NCBI RefSeq assembly: GCF_003931915.1
Contig: NZ_RSAA01000010.1
Location: 124,001 to 188,000, forward strand
Length of the DNA: 64,000 nt
Source: Saccharopolyspora rhizosphaerae
Lineage (GTDB): Bacteria; Actinomycetota; Actinomycetes; Mycobacteriales; Pseudonocardiaceae
Reading direction: 5' to 3'
The notes under the pieces were generated by a model that was not told the origin of the DNA, searched no databases, and saw only the letters and a program-made list of their open reading frames with translations. Within the stretch, counting starts at the first letter, position 1, and each line of letters opens with the position of its first letter. The position numbers and the translations under genes are program-made. Shown here piece by piece: positions 55,449 to 64,000 of this stretch.

Positions 55449-56449
55449 TGGCGGCCCGTTCCCAGGCCCGCTGGCAGCGCGGTCACGTCGTCGAGGCGGA
55501 ACTCGTTGCCGAGGGCGTCCGCCGGATCGTGCTGGAGGTCGAGCACCCCGAACACGCCGCGCCCGGAACGCACGTCGACGTCGCCCTGACCGCCCAGGGG
55601 AGGCAGCAGACCCGTTCCTACTCCGTCGTCCGGTCCGAGGGCGGTGGTCGTCGGCTCACGCTCAGCGTGCAGCTCTCCCCCGCTTCGCGGGGTGGTTCGC
55701 AGGCCATGCACGCGCTGGCCGTCGGTGATGAGCTCACCGTGACGGGTCCGGTGCAGAGCTTCCCGCTCGCGGTCGGTGCCGGCCGCTACGTCCTGGTCGC
55801 CGGCGGCATCGGCGTCACAGCGCTGGTCGCGATGGCGTCGGCCCTGCGCCGCCGCGGCGCCGACTACGAGCTGGTGCTCCTCGGCCGCAGTCGTCGGGTC
55901 ATGGCCTACCTCGACGAGCTCAGCGCCGAGCACGGCGACCGGGTCCGGGTGCACGTCGACGACGAGGGCACGCCGCTCTCGGTACCGGACCTGGTCGGCG
56001 AGATCGCCGCGGGATCGAACGCGGCCACGACCGAGCTCTACATGTGCGGCCCGATCGGGCTCATGGACGCGATCAGGTCGAGCTGGACCGACCACGCACT
56101 GCCGCCGACCAACCTGCGGTTCGAAACCTTCGGGTCCAGTGGCCGGTTCGGCGCCGAGGAGTTCCTCGTGCGCCTCCCCCAGCTCGACCGGGACGTCGCC
56201 GTCGCACCCGACACCTCGATCCTGGACGCCTTGAACGCGGCCGGTGTCGAAACGCTCTCGGACTGCCGCAAAGGCGAGTGCGGGCTCTGCCTGGCCAAGA
56301 TCGTCGAGGTCGACGGCACCCTCGACCACCGCGACGTCTTCCTCAGCGAAGCGCAGAAGCAGCGCTGCACCAACCTGTGCCTCTGCGTGTCCCGCGCGGT
56401 GGCCGGCGACAGCGGCGACCGCGCTACCGTCACACTCCACCTCACCTGA
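55448..56449 (+). CDS. vanB: Vanillate O-demethylase, ferredoxin reductase subunit
   Basis: Electron-transfer partner of VanA, 333 residues. It has an FMN/FAD-binding barrel (RSYSVVRSEGGGRR, about 55-70), an NAD domain (YVLVAGGIGVTALVAMASAL, LYMCGPIGLMDAI) and a C-terminal plant-type [2Fe-2S] ferredoxin domain with CRKGECGLC and a later Cys in RCTNLCLC. The order reductase-NAD-ferredoxin is that of phthalate dioxygenase reductase-type proteins. Its ATG overlaps the vanA stop, so the two subunits are made together. Confidence 0.9.
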   Translation: MAARSQARWQRGHVVEAELVAEGVRRIVLEVEHPEHAAPGTHVDVALTAQGRQQTRSYSVVRSEGGGRRLTLSVQLSPASRGGSQAMHALAVGDELTVTGPVQSFPLAVGAGRYVLVAGGIGVTALVAMASALRRRGADYELVLLGRSRRVMAYLDELSAEHGDRVRVHVDDEGTPLSVPDLVGEIAAGSNAATTELYMCGPIGLMDAIRSSWTDHALPPTNLRFETFGSSGRFGAEEFLVRLPQLDRDVAVAPDTSILDALNAAGVETLSDCRKGECGLCLAKIVEVDGTLDHRDVFLSEAQKQRCTNLCLCVSRAVAGDSGDRATVTLHLT

Positions 56450-56484
56450 TCCGGTCCTCCGGGGCCCTCACCTCTGGACAGCTC

Positions 56485-57819
56485 ATGACCCTCACGGCAC
56501 GCATCGGCGCGGCGCCCATGTCCGGCTACCAATGGCTGATCGTCGCGCTCTGCACCTTCATGAACTGCCTCGACGGCTTCGACGTCATGGCAGTCGCCTT
56601 CACCGGCCCCTCGGTGACCGAGGAGTTCGGTCTCAACGGCTCCCAGTTCGGCCTGCTCGTCTCGGTCGGCCTGATCGGCATGGCCCTCGGCTCGATGCTG
56701 CTCGCCCCCTTCGCCGACCTGATCGGGCGTCGCCCGCTGATCCTGATCAGCCTCGCCCTGGGCACCATCGGCATGTTCGGCGCCGCGATGGCTCCCTCGG
56801 TGCTGGTGATGGGCGTCTTCCGGCTCGTGACCGGCATCGGCGTGGGCGGAATCCTGGCCAGCACCAACGTGATCGCCAGCGAGTTCTCGAACACGAAGAA
56901 CCGCGGTCTCGCCATCGGCATCTACACCGCCGGGTACGGCATCGGCGCGACCCTGGCGAGCCTCGTCGCGAAGACCACGGTGGCCGGTGACTGGCGGATC
57001 GTCTTCTACGCAGGCGGTTTCGGCACGCTCGTCGCCTTGGTCGTCATCGCCGTGCTGCTGCCCGAGTCGGTCGCCTTCCTCGAGCAGCGGCGTCCGCGAG
57101 GCGCACTGGAGCGCATCAACCGGACGCTGGCGCGCATGGGGATGGACTCGGCGAGCACCTCCGACCTCGACGCGTCGCGCGCCGCCCGGGAGGAAGCGGG
57201 GCAGGCGGAATCGGGGTGGCTCAAGCGGTTGCTGGCCCCCACGGTCCTGCTCTGGATCGTGTTCATCACGATCATGTTCGGCTTCTACTTCGTCAACAGC
57301 TGGACCCCGACCCTCCTCGCCGAGGAAGGGCTGTCCAAGAGCGCTGCGGTCACCGCCGGCATGGCGATCTCGATCGGCGGCACCGTCGGCTCCGTGCTCT
57401 ACGGCCTGGCCGCGCGGTTCCGCCCGCCGCGTGTCGTGCTGATCGGGTTCTCGCTGCTGTCAGCCGCGATGATGGTCGTGTTCATCCTGAGCACCTCGGT
57501 CCTGTGGCTCGGCTTCGGGATCGGCGTCATCGTCGGCGCGTTGATCAACGGTTGCATCGCCGGCGCGTACACCGTCGGGCCGCCGCTGTACCCGTCGAAC
57601 GTCCGCAGCGTGGGCATGGGCTGGGCGCTGGGCATGGGCCGCATCGGCGCCATCCTCTCCCCGACCATCGCAGGGCTGCTCAAGGACGCGGGCGCGTCGG
57701 CGACCCAGCTCTACGTCGGTGCGGCCGTCGTCGTCGCGCTGTGCTCGGTCGCCCTGGTCGCGCTGCGCCGCCACGACCCGGAGTCCGCTCCGGCGGCGAA
57801 GGCGCCAGCCGCGGTCTGA
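56485..57819 (+). CDS. vanK: AAHS-type aromatic acid:proton symporter, VanK-like
   Basis: Major facilitator importer of 444 residues, 12 helices. It has the aromatic-acid/H+ family signatures DGFDVMAVAFTGPSV in helix 1 (the key Asp) and PFADLIGRRPLILISLALGT between helices 2 and 3, and RLVTGIGVGGILASTNVIAS in helix 4. ATG 56485 lies 36 bases after vanB. In Corynebacterium VanK imports vanillate and protocatechuate, so this gene completes vanABK. Protocatechuate dioxygenase genes (pcaGH) are not in the window. Confidence 0.85.
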   Translation: MTLTARIGAAPMSGYQWLIVALCTFMNCLDGFDVMAVAFTGPSVTEEFGLNGSQFGLLVSVGLIGMALGSMLLAPFADLIGRRPLILISLALGTIGMFGAAMAPSVLVMGVFRLVTGIGVGGILASTNVIASEFSNTKNRGLAIGIYTAGYGIGATLASLVAKTTVAGDWRIVFYAGGFGTLVALVVIAVLLPESVAFLEQRRPRGALERINRTLARMGMDSASTSDLDASRAAREEAGQAESGWLKRLLAPTVLLWIVFITIMFGFYFVNSWTPTLLAEEGLSKSAAVTAGMAISIGGTVGSVLYGLAARFRPPRVVLIGFSLLSAAMMVVFILSTSVLWLGFGIGVIVGALINGCIAGAYTVGPPLYPSNVRSVGMGWALGMGRIGAILSPTIAGLLKDAGASATQLYVGAAVVVALCSVALVALRRHDPESAPAAKAPAAV

Positions 57820-57880
57820 GACCGCGGGGAACACCGGACCGCTCGCACAACCGGTCGAGGCCGACAGGCCGTTCCGGGTT

Positions 57881-57907
57881 CGCACCGCCCTCGCAGGCGG
57901 CGGTGCG
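57881..57907 (+). terminator. GC hairpin after vanK
   Basis: CGCACCGCC at 57881-57889 pairs with GGCGGTGCG at 57899-57907 across nine bases, with partial outer pairing. It lies 62 bases after the vanK stop. Confidence 0.45.
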
Positions 57908-57956
57908 GGCCCGGAGTCACCGGGCACGCTCAGGTTGCTCAGCGCAAGCTGGGCCG

Positions 57957-58910
57957 GTGACGGTGCTGCGCCCACCGGTCACGGTGACCGTGGCCGGCTC
58001 GACCCGTGACCTGCCTGTCGACCCGGGCCGCTGGGCCTACGAGCCGAAGCTCGACGGCTACCGCGTGGTCGGCTTCGCCGCACGGCGGCTGCTGCAGACC
58101 CGGCAGGGCAACACCGCGCTGACCAGCCGGTTCCCCGAGGTCGTCGCAGATCTCGCCACGCTCGGCGATGTCGTGGTGGACGGCGAGCTCGTCGCCTGGC
58201 GCCACGGACGCCTCGACTTCTCCGCGCTGCAGGCCGGTCCAGCGAGGCGGGAACGCGACCGGATCACCGCGGTCCTCATGGCCTTCGACCTGCTCGCCGC
58301 CGACGAGCGGGACCTGCGTGGCAAGCCCCACCTCGAACGCCGGGGCGTCCTCGAGGACCTCCTCACCCGCCCGTTGCCGCACGTGCAGCTCGTCGAGCAG
58401 ACCCTCGACCCGCAGGCCGCCCGGGAGTGGCTGAGCTTGGACTGGGGCGTGACCGGTGTCGAGGGCGTCATGGCCAAGCCCGTCACCAGCCGCTACGCAC
58501 CCGGCCAGCGCAGCGGCTGGCTCAAGGTCCGCACCACCCGCACCGTCGAAGCGGTGGTGCTCGGAGTGACCTCACCTGACGCGCTCGTCCTCGGCTCACC
58601 GGATCTCAGCAGGGGGTGGTGGGTGACCGGACTGTCGCTGCCCGTGCCGCCGGGCCTTCGCGCCGAGCTCGCTGCGCGGCTGCGGCTCGACGAAGCCCGC
58701 CTCGACCCCGTCCACCTGCCCGGGACGGTCGGCGGTTTCTCCGGTGACGAGACCGTCTACCAAGCCGTGCATCCGGACACGGTGGTCGAAGTCGAGGCCG
58801 ACACCGCGGCGGAACACGGCCGCTTCCGACACCGACTCCGCGTCGTGCGCATCCGCGCCGACCTCACCCCCGCTGACCTGCCACCCGCGCACACGCCCGG
58901 CAGGCGGTGA
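57957..58910 (+). CDS. ATP-dependent DNA ligase, small actinobacterial type
   Basis: A 317-residue ligase core. The adenylated Lys is K31 in EPKLDGYR; motif III is VVDGELVAW, motif IV VEGVMAKPV and motif V GWLKVR. The C-terminal OB domain ends near RHRLRVVRIRADLTP. Length and order fit the LigC-like ligases or the ligase domain of LigD used in end joining or base-excision repair; polymerase and nuclease domains are absent and no Ku gene is present. GTG 57957 is chosen for the start of the fold, since a longer reading has no ligase-like sequence; the ribosome site is weak. It lies downstream of vanK after a hairpin, probably independent of it. Confidence 0.85.
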   Translation: MTVLRPPVTVTVAGSTRDLPVDPGRWAYEPKLDGYRVVGFAARRLLQTRQGNTALTSRFPEVVADLATLGDVVVDGELVAWRHGRLDFSALQAGPARRERDRITAVLMAFDLLAADERDLRGKPHLERRGVLEDLLTRPLPHVQLVEQTLDPQAAREWLSLDWGVTGVEGVMAKPVTSRYAPGQRSGWLKVRTTRTVEAVVLGVTSPDALVLGSPDLSRGWWVTGLSLPVPPGLRAELAARLRLDEARLDPVHLPGTVGGFSGDETVYQAVHPDTVVEVEADTAAEHGRFRHRLRVVRIRADLTPADLPPAHTPGRR

Positions 58911-59041
58911 ACGTCACGGCGCTGCCCGGTGGAGCAAGCGGACCCCGTGGAGTCCACCACGTCCGCTGGCCCACCCCCAAACGCCTCTCCCGCCTCGCCG
59001 TCTGGTCCTGCCAGACCAGCTCGTACCCGTGCCCCGGGTGG

Positions 59042-60202
59042 CTAGGCCGGGGGTGCGAGCACGACCGCGGAGTTGTGGCCGCCCATGCCGAGCGAGGACT
59101 TCAGGGTGAGACCGTCGGCGGGGGCGGTGGGACCGTCCATCAGCCGCGGGTGTGCGGGTGCCACCTGAGGCGGAGCCGGGAGGAACCCGCGGTCGTAGCC
59201 CAGGGCGGTCGCAGTGATCTCCACCGCCGAGGCCGCGGCCATGCAGTGGCCCACGAGAGGTTTGACCGAGTAGAGCTCGGCTTCGGCTGGCAGCAGCGCA
59301 TCGGCCACGGCGGCTTCGGCGCGGTCGCACTGCCGGGTGCCCGGGCCGTGTGCGTTGAGGTAGCGCACCTGCGAGGGCTGCGCCCCGGCGTTGGTCAGCG
59401 CTTCGGAGAAGCACCGCTCCAGTTCGCCCAGCCCCGGGTCCACCGAGGTGACGTGGTGGGCATCGTGCGACATCGCGCCGCCGAGCACCCGCACGTACGG
59501 GTTCGGCGACCGGTTCGACAGCACCATGCCGATCGACGCCTCGCCCATGATGAAGCCCCGGCTGCCCTCCTGGAACGGCCTGCACGCCTGCAGCGGCTCG
59601 GCGTCGGTGACCGCCACCCCGAGCCGGTTGAAGTGCAGCACGGTCTCGGGCGCGGAGGAGAGGTCGGTGGCCAGCAGGATCACGTCGTCCACCACGCCGC
59701 TGTCCAACCAGGCCTTCGCGATGATCAAACCTGCGTTGCCGGAGGCGCACGTCGTGGAGATGTTCATCGCCGGGCCGTGGAAGCCGAACTCCTGCATGAA
59801 CGTCGAGATGGGGGTCGAGGGCATCAGGGCCAAGTAGTCGCGGACCGACACGTCCGCGTCCTGCACGCCGTAGAAGTCCCGCCACAGATCCACATCGCCG
59901 AGCACGGCGGCGTGCAGCAGCCCTACCCGCCGACCGGGTTCCCAACCCCGACGTTCGGCGTCGGTGATCGCCTCGCGGCCGGCGGCCCGCATGGCCCTGG
60001 CGAAGCGGCTCGGCCCGTCCAACTCGTCACCGCCGTCCGGAACGGTCGCCACCCACGCCGCTTGGTCCCGCTCGGGGCCGTGCCCCTCGGTCGGTCGGGC
60101 AGCCACCCGGCCGGTGGCCAAGCCCTCCCAGAGGGGTTCGCGGCCCCAGCCGTAGCCGCTCACCGCTCCGATTCCGCTGATTCCACAGCGCTGGTCGACC
60201 AT
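59042..60202 (-). CDS. Orphan beta-ketoacyl synthase
   Basis: Condensing enzyme of 386 residues with an intact thiolase-fold active site: Cys152 in TTCASGN, one His in YLNAHGPGTRQCD and the other in KPLVGHCMAAASAVE. The N-terminal GISGIGAVSGYGWGREPLWE is usual for KAS II-type enzymes, though about 30 residues shorter than FabF. GGGAG precedes ATG 60202. No acyl carrier protein, ketoreductase or malonyl transferase gene is adjacent, so a complete fatty-acid or polyketide system is not present here. It may act in a lipid or aryl-polyene-like side pathway, or be a remnant of one. Confidence 0.85.
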   Translation of the reverse strand: MVDQRCGISGIGAVSGYGWGREPLWEGLATGRVAARPTEGHGPERDQAAWVATVPDGGDELDGPSRFARAMRAAGREAITDAERRGWEPGRRVGLLHAAVLGDVDLWRDFYGVQDADVSVRDYLALMPSTPISTFMQEFGFHGPAMNISTTCASGNAGLIIAKAWLDSGVVDDVILLATDLSSAPETVLHFNRLGVAVTDAEPLQACRPFQEGSRGFIMGEASIGMVLSNRSPNPYVRVLGGAMSHDAHHVTSVDPGLGELERCFSEALTNAGAQPSQVRYLNAHGPGTRQCDRAEAAVADALLPAEAELYSVKPLVGHCMAAASAVEITATALGYDRGFLPAPPQVAPAHPRLMDGPTAPADGLTLKSSLGMGGHNSAVVLAPPA

Positions 60203-60743
60203 GTCTCATCTCCCGAGTTGTGATCAATCGATCCGTGCATCACGCGCAGGCAGGTGTGGCAACGCCGGGAGCCGCCACTTCACGCTCAGTTCGAGCTACC
60301 GCCACAGCCGTGGGGCGAGACGGACTGCAGTGCTCGCCGCACGGACCAGAGGTGGGTCCCGGCACCTCGTCAGCGTGGGGAACGATCCACCGAGATCACT
60401 ACTAGCTGTGTTCGCTCTCTCGTGCTCTAACACACGTCTGTATGAAGATCAATCCAAGGGAAGGCGCTACTCCGCTACATTCCGCGTCGGCTGTGCGGCT
60501 GACCTGTCACGATCGTGCGGGCGGCGCCCTGGGAGACCGGGTCGTCGCCCCTCTTCCTCGCGCGGTTGTCTGGCCAGCGCGTACGGGAACCCTCGGTACG
60601 ATCGGGAGCGTTGCTGGCAGGCGGTGGAAGCGGACCGCACTGATCGGGTCAGGTGCCGCGTAAGGCTGAAGCGGGCGAAGCAGGCTGCTGATCGGCTGAT
60701 CGAGGACTTCTCATCGGAGCGACGGCACTTCATTGGACGGCTC
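60203..60743. other. Upstream region of the PAS-GGDEF-EAL gene
   Basis: About 540 bases between divergent genes. An AT-richer patch occurs at about 60395-60490. A plausible alternative GTG start for the signalling gene lies at 60624. No separate gene is supported. Confidence 0.4.
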
Positions 60744-63491
60744 ATGGAGATTGACCCTGGTGGCGGGTTGCCGGGCGGTTCTGATCTCGACCGGGAGCTC
60801 CTCGAGGTGGCGTTGTCCGCGCAAGACGCGGTCAGCTGGACGTACGACTTCGTTGAGGAGCAGATCACCTGGACGAAGGGGATGGACGTGCTCCTCGGCC
60901 TGCCCAGGGCCGGTGAGGAGGAGATCAGGGCTCGGTTGGTCGAGCTCCTCGCGCCGTGGACAGTGGCAGCGCGGACGGCCGGGCAGGGCCAGGACCTCGA
61001 TCTGGAGCAGTCGGTGGTCACCGCGGAGGGGCAGACGCGGGTGCTCCACTTCCACGCCCGCCTGGTCGGCGGCCAGCGCCCCGGAGGTCTGGTCGGGCTT
61101 GCCCGCGACGTGACCGCTCTGCACCACGACCGGCAGGCGCTGACCGATCTCGCCGGCCGGTACCGGCTGCTCGTCGATCTCAGCCCTGAGGCGATCTGCG
61201 TCCACCAGGACGGGATCATCAGGTACGCCAACCCGGCCATGGGTGCCGTCCTCGGCGTCGAGTCCAGCGAGCAGCTCATGGGGCGCCGGCTGGTCGATTT
61301 CGTCGCTCCGGACTCGATCCCGCCGATGCGCGAGCGGCTCCGGGAACTGGAGACCGAGGGTGCGGTCGCCCCTCGGGCACGGGCCGAGCTGCTGCGCGTC
61401 GACGGCACCCCGGTTCCGGTGGAGCTGGTGGCGGTGCACACCACCTGGGAGGGCCGCCCAGCGGTGCAGGTCATCGGACGCGACATCACCACCGAACAAG
61501 CGGCCGAGGCCGCGCTGCGCTACCAGGCCGCGCTGGTGGATCACGTCAACAACCCGATCATCGCCCTCGACCGGGAGGGCGTGGTCACCAGCTGGAACCC
61601 CGCCGCGGAAGCCGTCTACGGCCTGCCCGCCGACCAGGCGCTGGGTCGGCCGGTCACCGAGCTGGTCGGCGCACCCCTGCAGCCCGAGGACGTGCTCGCC
61701 GCCGGCGGCCGCGTCGAAGCGCGGCACCGGCGCAGCGACGGCACCGCCCTCGTGATCCGCTTCTCGGTCGCGAAGATGGACTCCGGGTACGTGCTGGTGT
61801 GCGCCGACGAAACCGCGCGACGGCGAGCCGAGCAGGACTTCGCCACCGTGGTCGACGCGCTCGACGAGGGCATCCTCGTGGTCGCCCCCACCGGTCTGTT
61901 CGTCTCGGCCAACCCCGCCGCTGAGCGGATCCTGGGCGTGCCCCGCTCAACCCTCCTCGGCACGGCGCCCGAGAGCTGGTCGGTGTTCGACGAGTCCGGG
62001 CAGCCGCTTCCCGCAGAGGCCCACCCCCTGGCCTCGACCCAGCGCAGCGGGGTGTCGCAGACCGCACGGGTGGTCCGGCTCGAACGGCCCGACGGGCGCA
62101 GCGTGTGGCTGTCGGTGACCACCCGCCTGTTGGGCCCGCAGGACCGGCCACCCCAAGCGGTGGTCGCCTCGTTCACCGACATCACCGACAAGCGCGCCGC
62201 CCAGGAGCGCTTGGAGCACGCGGCCACCCACGACCCGCTGACCGGGCTCGCCAACCGCACACTGGTGCTGCGCTGCGTCGGGCGCCTGCGGCACCCCACG
62301 CGCCCGCTTGCGCTGCTGTTCCTCGACCTGGACAACTTCAAGCGCATCAACGATTCCCTCGGCCACGTCGTCGGCGACGAGGTGCTGCACACCATCGGGC
62401 AACGCCTGGTGCAGGCCACCCGGGACGAGGCGTTGGTCGGCCGCCTCGGCGGGGACGAATTCGTCGTGCTCACCCACCACGAGAACACCCGCACCCTCGG
62501 CGAACTCAGCGAGCGCCTGCTGCGCGCTCTCGCCGAGCCGATCCACGCGCAGGGCAGGCAGCTGCACCTCCAAGCCAGCATCGGGATCGTGCTCTCCCGA
62601 CCCGGCGACCCCCGCGCCGGCCAAGACCTCCTGCGCGATGCCGACGTCGCCATGTACCGAGCCAAAGCACAAGGCGGGGGTCGCTGCGCGTTCTTCGACG
62701 TCGAGCTCCGCGAGCGCGTGCAGCGGCACATGGTCCTGGAGCAGGACCTGCACCACTCCGTGGAACAAGACCAGCTCTGGGTGGCGTACCAGCCCATCTT
62801 CGACCTGCGCACCGAGCGCACGGTTGCCGTGGAAGGCCTGTTGCGATGGCGGCATCCGTTGCACGGCACCGTCTCGCCGGGGGAGTTCATCCCGCTGGCC
62901 GAGGAAAGCGACCTGATCAACTCCATCGGAGCGCACATGCTGCGCACCGCCACCCGCCAACTCGCCGCCGCACGCCAGCGCCACCGGCTCGACCTGCGAC
63001 TGAACGCGAACCTCTCCCCGCGCCAGCTCGAGGACCCCGGTCTGCGGACCATCGTCCAGCAGGCCCTCGCGGAGGCCGGGTTGCCCGCCCACGCCCTGTG
63101 CCTGGAGGTCACCGAGAGCGCGATCATGCGCGACCCCTCGGCAGCAACACCCGTGCTCCACTCCCTGCGCGAGCTGGGCGTGTCACTGGCCATCGACGAC
63201 TTCGGCACCGGGCACTCCTCGCTGGCCCAGCTGCGGCGACTCCCCTTCGACAGCCTCAAGATCGACCGGTCGTTCGTCACCGACCTCGCCGACTCCGACG
63301 GGCTCGACGTCCTCGTCACCAGCATCATCGCCATGGCCCACGCCCTCGGCCTCACCGTCGTCGCCGAAGGTGTCGAAACAGCCCACCAACTCGACCTCCT
63401 CCGCGACCTCGGCAGCGACCACGCACAGGGCTACTACCTCGGCAAACCCACCCCACTCGAAGAACTCCTCCCGGCACACACCTCTCGCTAG
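60744..63491 (+). CDS. Multi-PAS GGDEF-EAL protein (cyclic di-GMP turnover)
   Basis: A 915-residue signalling enzyme. About four PAS-type sensor domains cover residues 1-480 (one begins LVDLSPEAICVHQDGIIRYA, the next VDHVNNPIIALDREGVVTSW, another VVDALDEGILVVAPTGLFVS). The GGDEF domain (about 490-655) has HDPLTGLANRTLVL and an intact active site LGGDEF at 568-573. The EAL domain (about 670-910) has VEGLLRWRHP with Glu697, LNANLSPRQLE, EVTES, AIDDFGTGHSS, LKIDRSFV and AEGVET, so phosphodiesterase residues are in place. No membrane helix is seen. ATG 60744 is chosen for GGACGG upstream; a start at GTG 60624 would add 40 residues. The longest reading, from 60201, is not supported. Confidence 0.85.
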   Translation: MEIDPGGGLPGGSDLDRELLEVALSAQDAVSWTYDFVEEQITWTKGMDVLLGLPRAGEEEIRARLVELLAPWTVAARTAGQGQDLDLEQSVVTAEGQTRVLHFHARLVGGQRPGGLVGLARDVTALHHDRQALTDLAGRYRLLVDLSPEAICVHQDGIIRYANPAMGAVLGVESSEQLMGRRLVDFVAPDSIPPMRERLRELETEGAVAPRARAELLRVDGTPVPVELVAVHTTWEGRPAVQVIGRDITTEQAAEAALRYQAALVDHVNNPIIALDREGVVTSWNPAAEAVYGLPADQALGRPVTELVGAPLQPEDVLAAGGRVEARHRRSDGTALVIRFSVAKMDSGYVLVCADETARRRAEQDFATVVDALDEGILVVAPTGLFVSANPAAERILGVPRSTLLGTAPESWSVFDESGQPLPAEAHPLASTQRSGVSQTARVVRLERPDGRSVWLSVTTRLLGPQDRPPQAVVASFTDITDKRAAQERLEHAATHDPLTGLANRTLVLRCVGRLRHPTRPLALLFLDLDNFKRINDSLGHVVGDEVLHTIGQRLVQATRDEALVGRLGGDEFVVLTHHENTRTLGELSERLLRALAEPIHAQGRQLHLQASIGIVLSRPGDPRAGQDLLRDADVAMYRAKAQGGGRCAFFDVELRERVQRHMVLEQDLHHSVEQDQLWVAYQPIFDLRTERTVAVEGLLRWRHPLHGTVSPGEFIPLAEESDLINSIGAHMLRTATRQLAAARQRHRLDLRLNANLSPRQLEDPGLRTIVQQALAEAGLPAHALCLEVTESAIMRDPSAATPVLHSLRELGVSLAIDDFGTGHSSLAQLRRLPFDSLKIDRSFVTDLADSDGLDVLVTSIIAMAHALGLTVVAEGVETAHQLDLLRDLGSDHAQGYYLGKPTPLEELLPAHTSR

Positions 63492-63764
63492 GGCCGCTCC
63501 GGGAGACGCCGACGCGGTGTCGCTTCTCGGCGCGTTCCTCACGGTTTCCTCGCGGGTGGCCGTGATGATGGGTGTTGGTGCGGTCGTTCGACGACAGTGC
63601 CCGTTCAGATCCGCCCGGGGTTCGGCACCTCGCTCGCCGTGCGTGACGCCGCTCTGGGTGATCACACAGCCGAGCAGGCGAAGGGTCGTCGAGCAGCATC
63701 CGATGCGCACGCGGGCGGTAACTTGCCTTCGCAGCGTGAACCTCGGACACGACGCCGCCAGGGA

Positions 63765-63792
63765 GCGCTGTCCGGGCGAACCCGGACAGCGC
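63765..63792 (-). terminator. Terminator hairpin downstream of the partial gene
   Basis: GCGCTGTCCGGG at 63765-63776 and its complement at 63781-63792 form a perfect 12-base-pair stem with a CGAA loop. It lies 10 bases past the stop of the minus-strand gene at 63803. Confidence 0.75.
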
Positions 63793-63802
63793 AGTCGAGG
63801 TC

Positions 63803-64000
63803 TCAGGCGCCCGGCCGGTTCCCGGTCGGGATCGTGATGGGCGTGGTGGTCGGTGATGCGCCCTTGTTGAGGAACATCATGGCCAACGCGCGGATGAACT
63901 GGTCGAAGACGTAGAAGCCGGCGGGCGCGACCGGGATCAAGCCCTCGCGGAACGCGATGTAGGCCGGGAACCCGTTGCGGATGAACTCCTTCGACGCGGG
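63803..64000 (-). CDS. C-terminal end of an unrecognised protein (5' part beyond window)
   Basis: The last 65 residues of a minus-strand gene. They read ASKEFIRNGFPAYIAFREGL with IPVAPAGFYVFDQFIRALAM and end in a Thr/Pro-rich tail (SPTTTPITIPTGNRPGA). Codon use is strongly GC at third positions and a terminator hairpin follows the stop, so the gene is real. The amphipathic, aromatic-rich segment could be the end of an enzyme or a membrane-associated protein; the family is not recognised. Confidence 0.65.
   Translation of the reverse strand, partial: PASKEFIRNGFPAYIAFREGLIPVAPAGFYVFDQFIRALAMMFLNKGASPTTTPITIPTGNRPGA

Noticed and set aside
60201..60743. N-terminal extension of the PAS-GGDEF-EAL gene to 60201
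   Set aside because: The first 140 residues would be Arg/Ser/Gly-rich, without domain character, and would overlap the ketosynthase control region.

Overview
The window is very GC-rich DNA with short intergenic gaps, many GTG starts and many 4-base stop/start overlaps. With an STAS/DUF5994 pair, a BldC-like protein, a Corynebacterium-style vanR-vanABK locus and many LacI, IclR, TetR and PucR regulators, this points to a soil actinomycete, probably of the Pseudonocardiaceae (for example Saccharopolyspora-like). That placement is inference. No rRNA, complete tRNA, CRISPR array or intact insertion sequence was seen.

Region 1 (1-15.6 kb) is mainly catabolic. A partial class I fructose-1,6-bisphosphatase is followed by a glucuronide system: beta-glucuronidase, a GPH-family symporter, uronate isomerase UxaC, a UxuB-like reductase and a LacI-type repressor. 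Three near-identical operators tie these together. Inside this system sits a creatinase gene with its IclR regulator and two matching operators on its promoter. A polysaccharide-deacetylase-fold hydrolase, an NCS1 permease and a PucR activator lie beside it. A gluconokinase gene broken by two frameshifts closes the region.

Region 2 (15.6-26.4 kb) is an aromatic and acyl-CoA catabolic cluster. A TetR regulator and an MHS-family transporter with a SnoaL-like protein face a long operon. That operon encodes a truncated acyl-CoA dehydrogenase, a MaoC/SCP2-like fusion, an alpha/beta hydrolase, an acyl-CoA ligase, a flavin reductase, an HpaB/PheA-type aromatic hydroxylase, catechol 1,2-dioxygenase and a RibF-like FMN adenylyltransferase. 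Three copies of an ATGAACG-NN-CGTTC operator mark the TetR regulon.

Region 3 (26.5-33 kb) holds mixed housekeeping and small genes: an aquaglyceroporin, a GNAT acetyltransferase, a degenerate STAS protein, a DUF5994 protein, a cupin, an Fpg/Nei glycosylase and small membrane proteins.

Region 4 (33-37.1 kb) is the most unusual locus. An IclR regulator diverges from a dehydrogenase-RraA-aldolase fusion gene, which is followed by an orphan TRAP-like large permease and an 85-residue membrane protein. The region between the divergent genes is AT-rich and carries clear inverted repeats.

Region 5 (37.5-53.2 kb) contains ilvD, a membrane diguanylate cyclase, a lipoprotein, membrane proteins, a TetR regulator, an SDR39 epimerase, an endonuclease followed by a 68-residue orphan protein, two receiver-domain proteins, and a protealysin-like M4 protease with a LysM protein and an emfourin-like inhibitor gene nearby. 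A gene-poor 1.1-kb stretch and a BldC-like gene with a strong terminator end the region.

Region 6 (53.6-64 kb) has the vanillate demethylation locus vanR-vanABK, an ATP-dependent DNA ligase, an orphan ketosynthase, a large PAS-GGDEF-EAL protein and the C-terminal end of an unrecognised protein.
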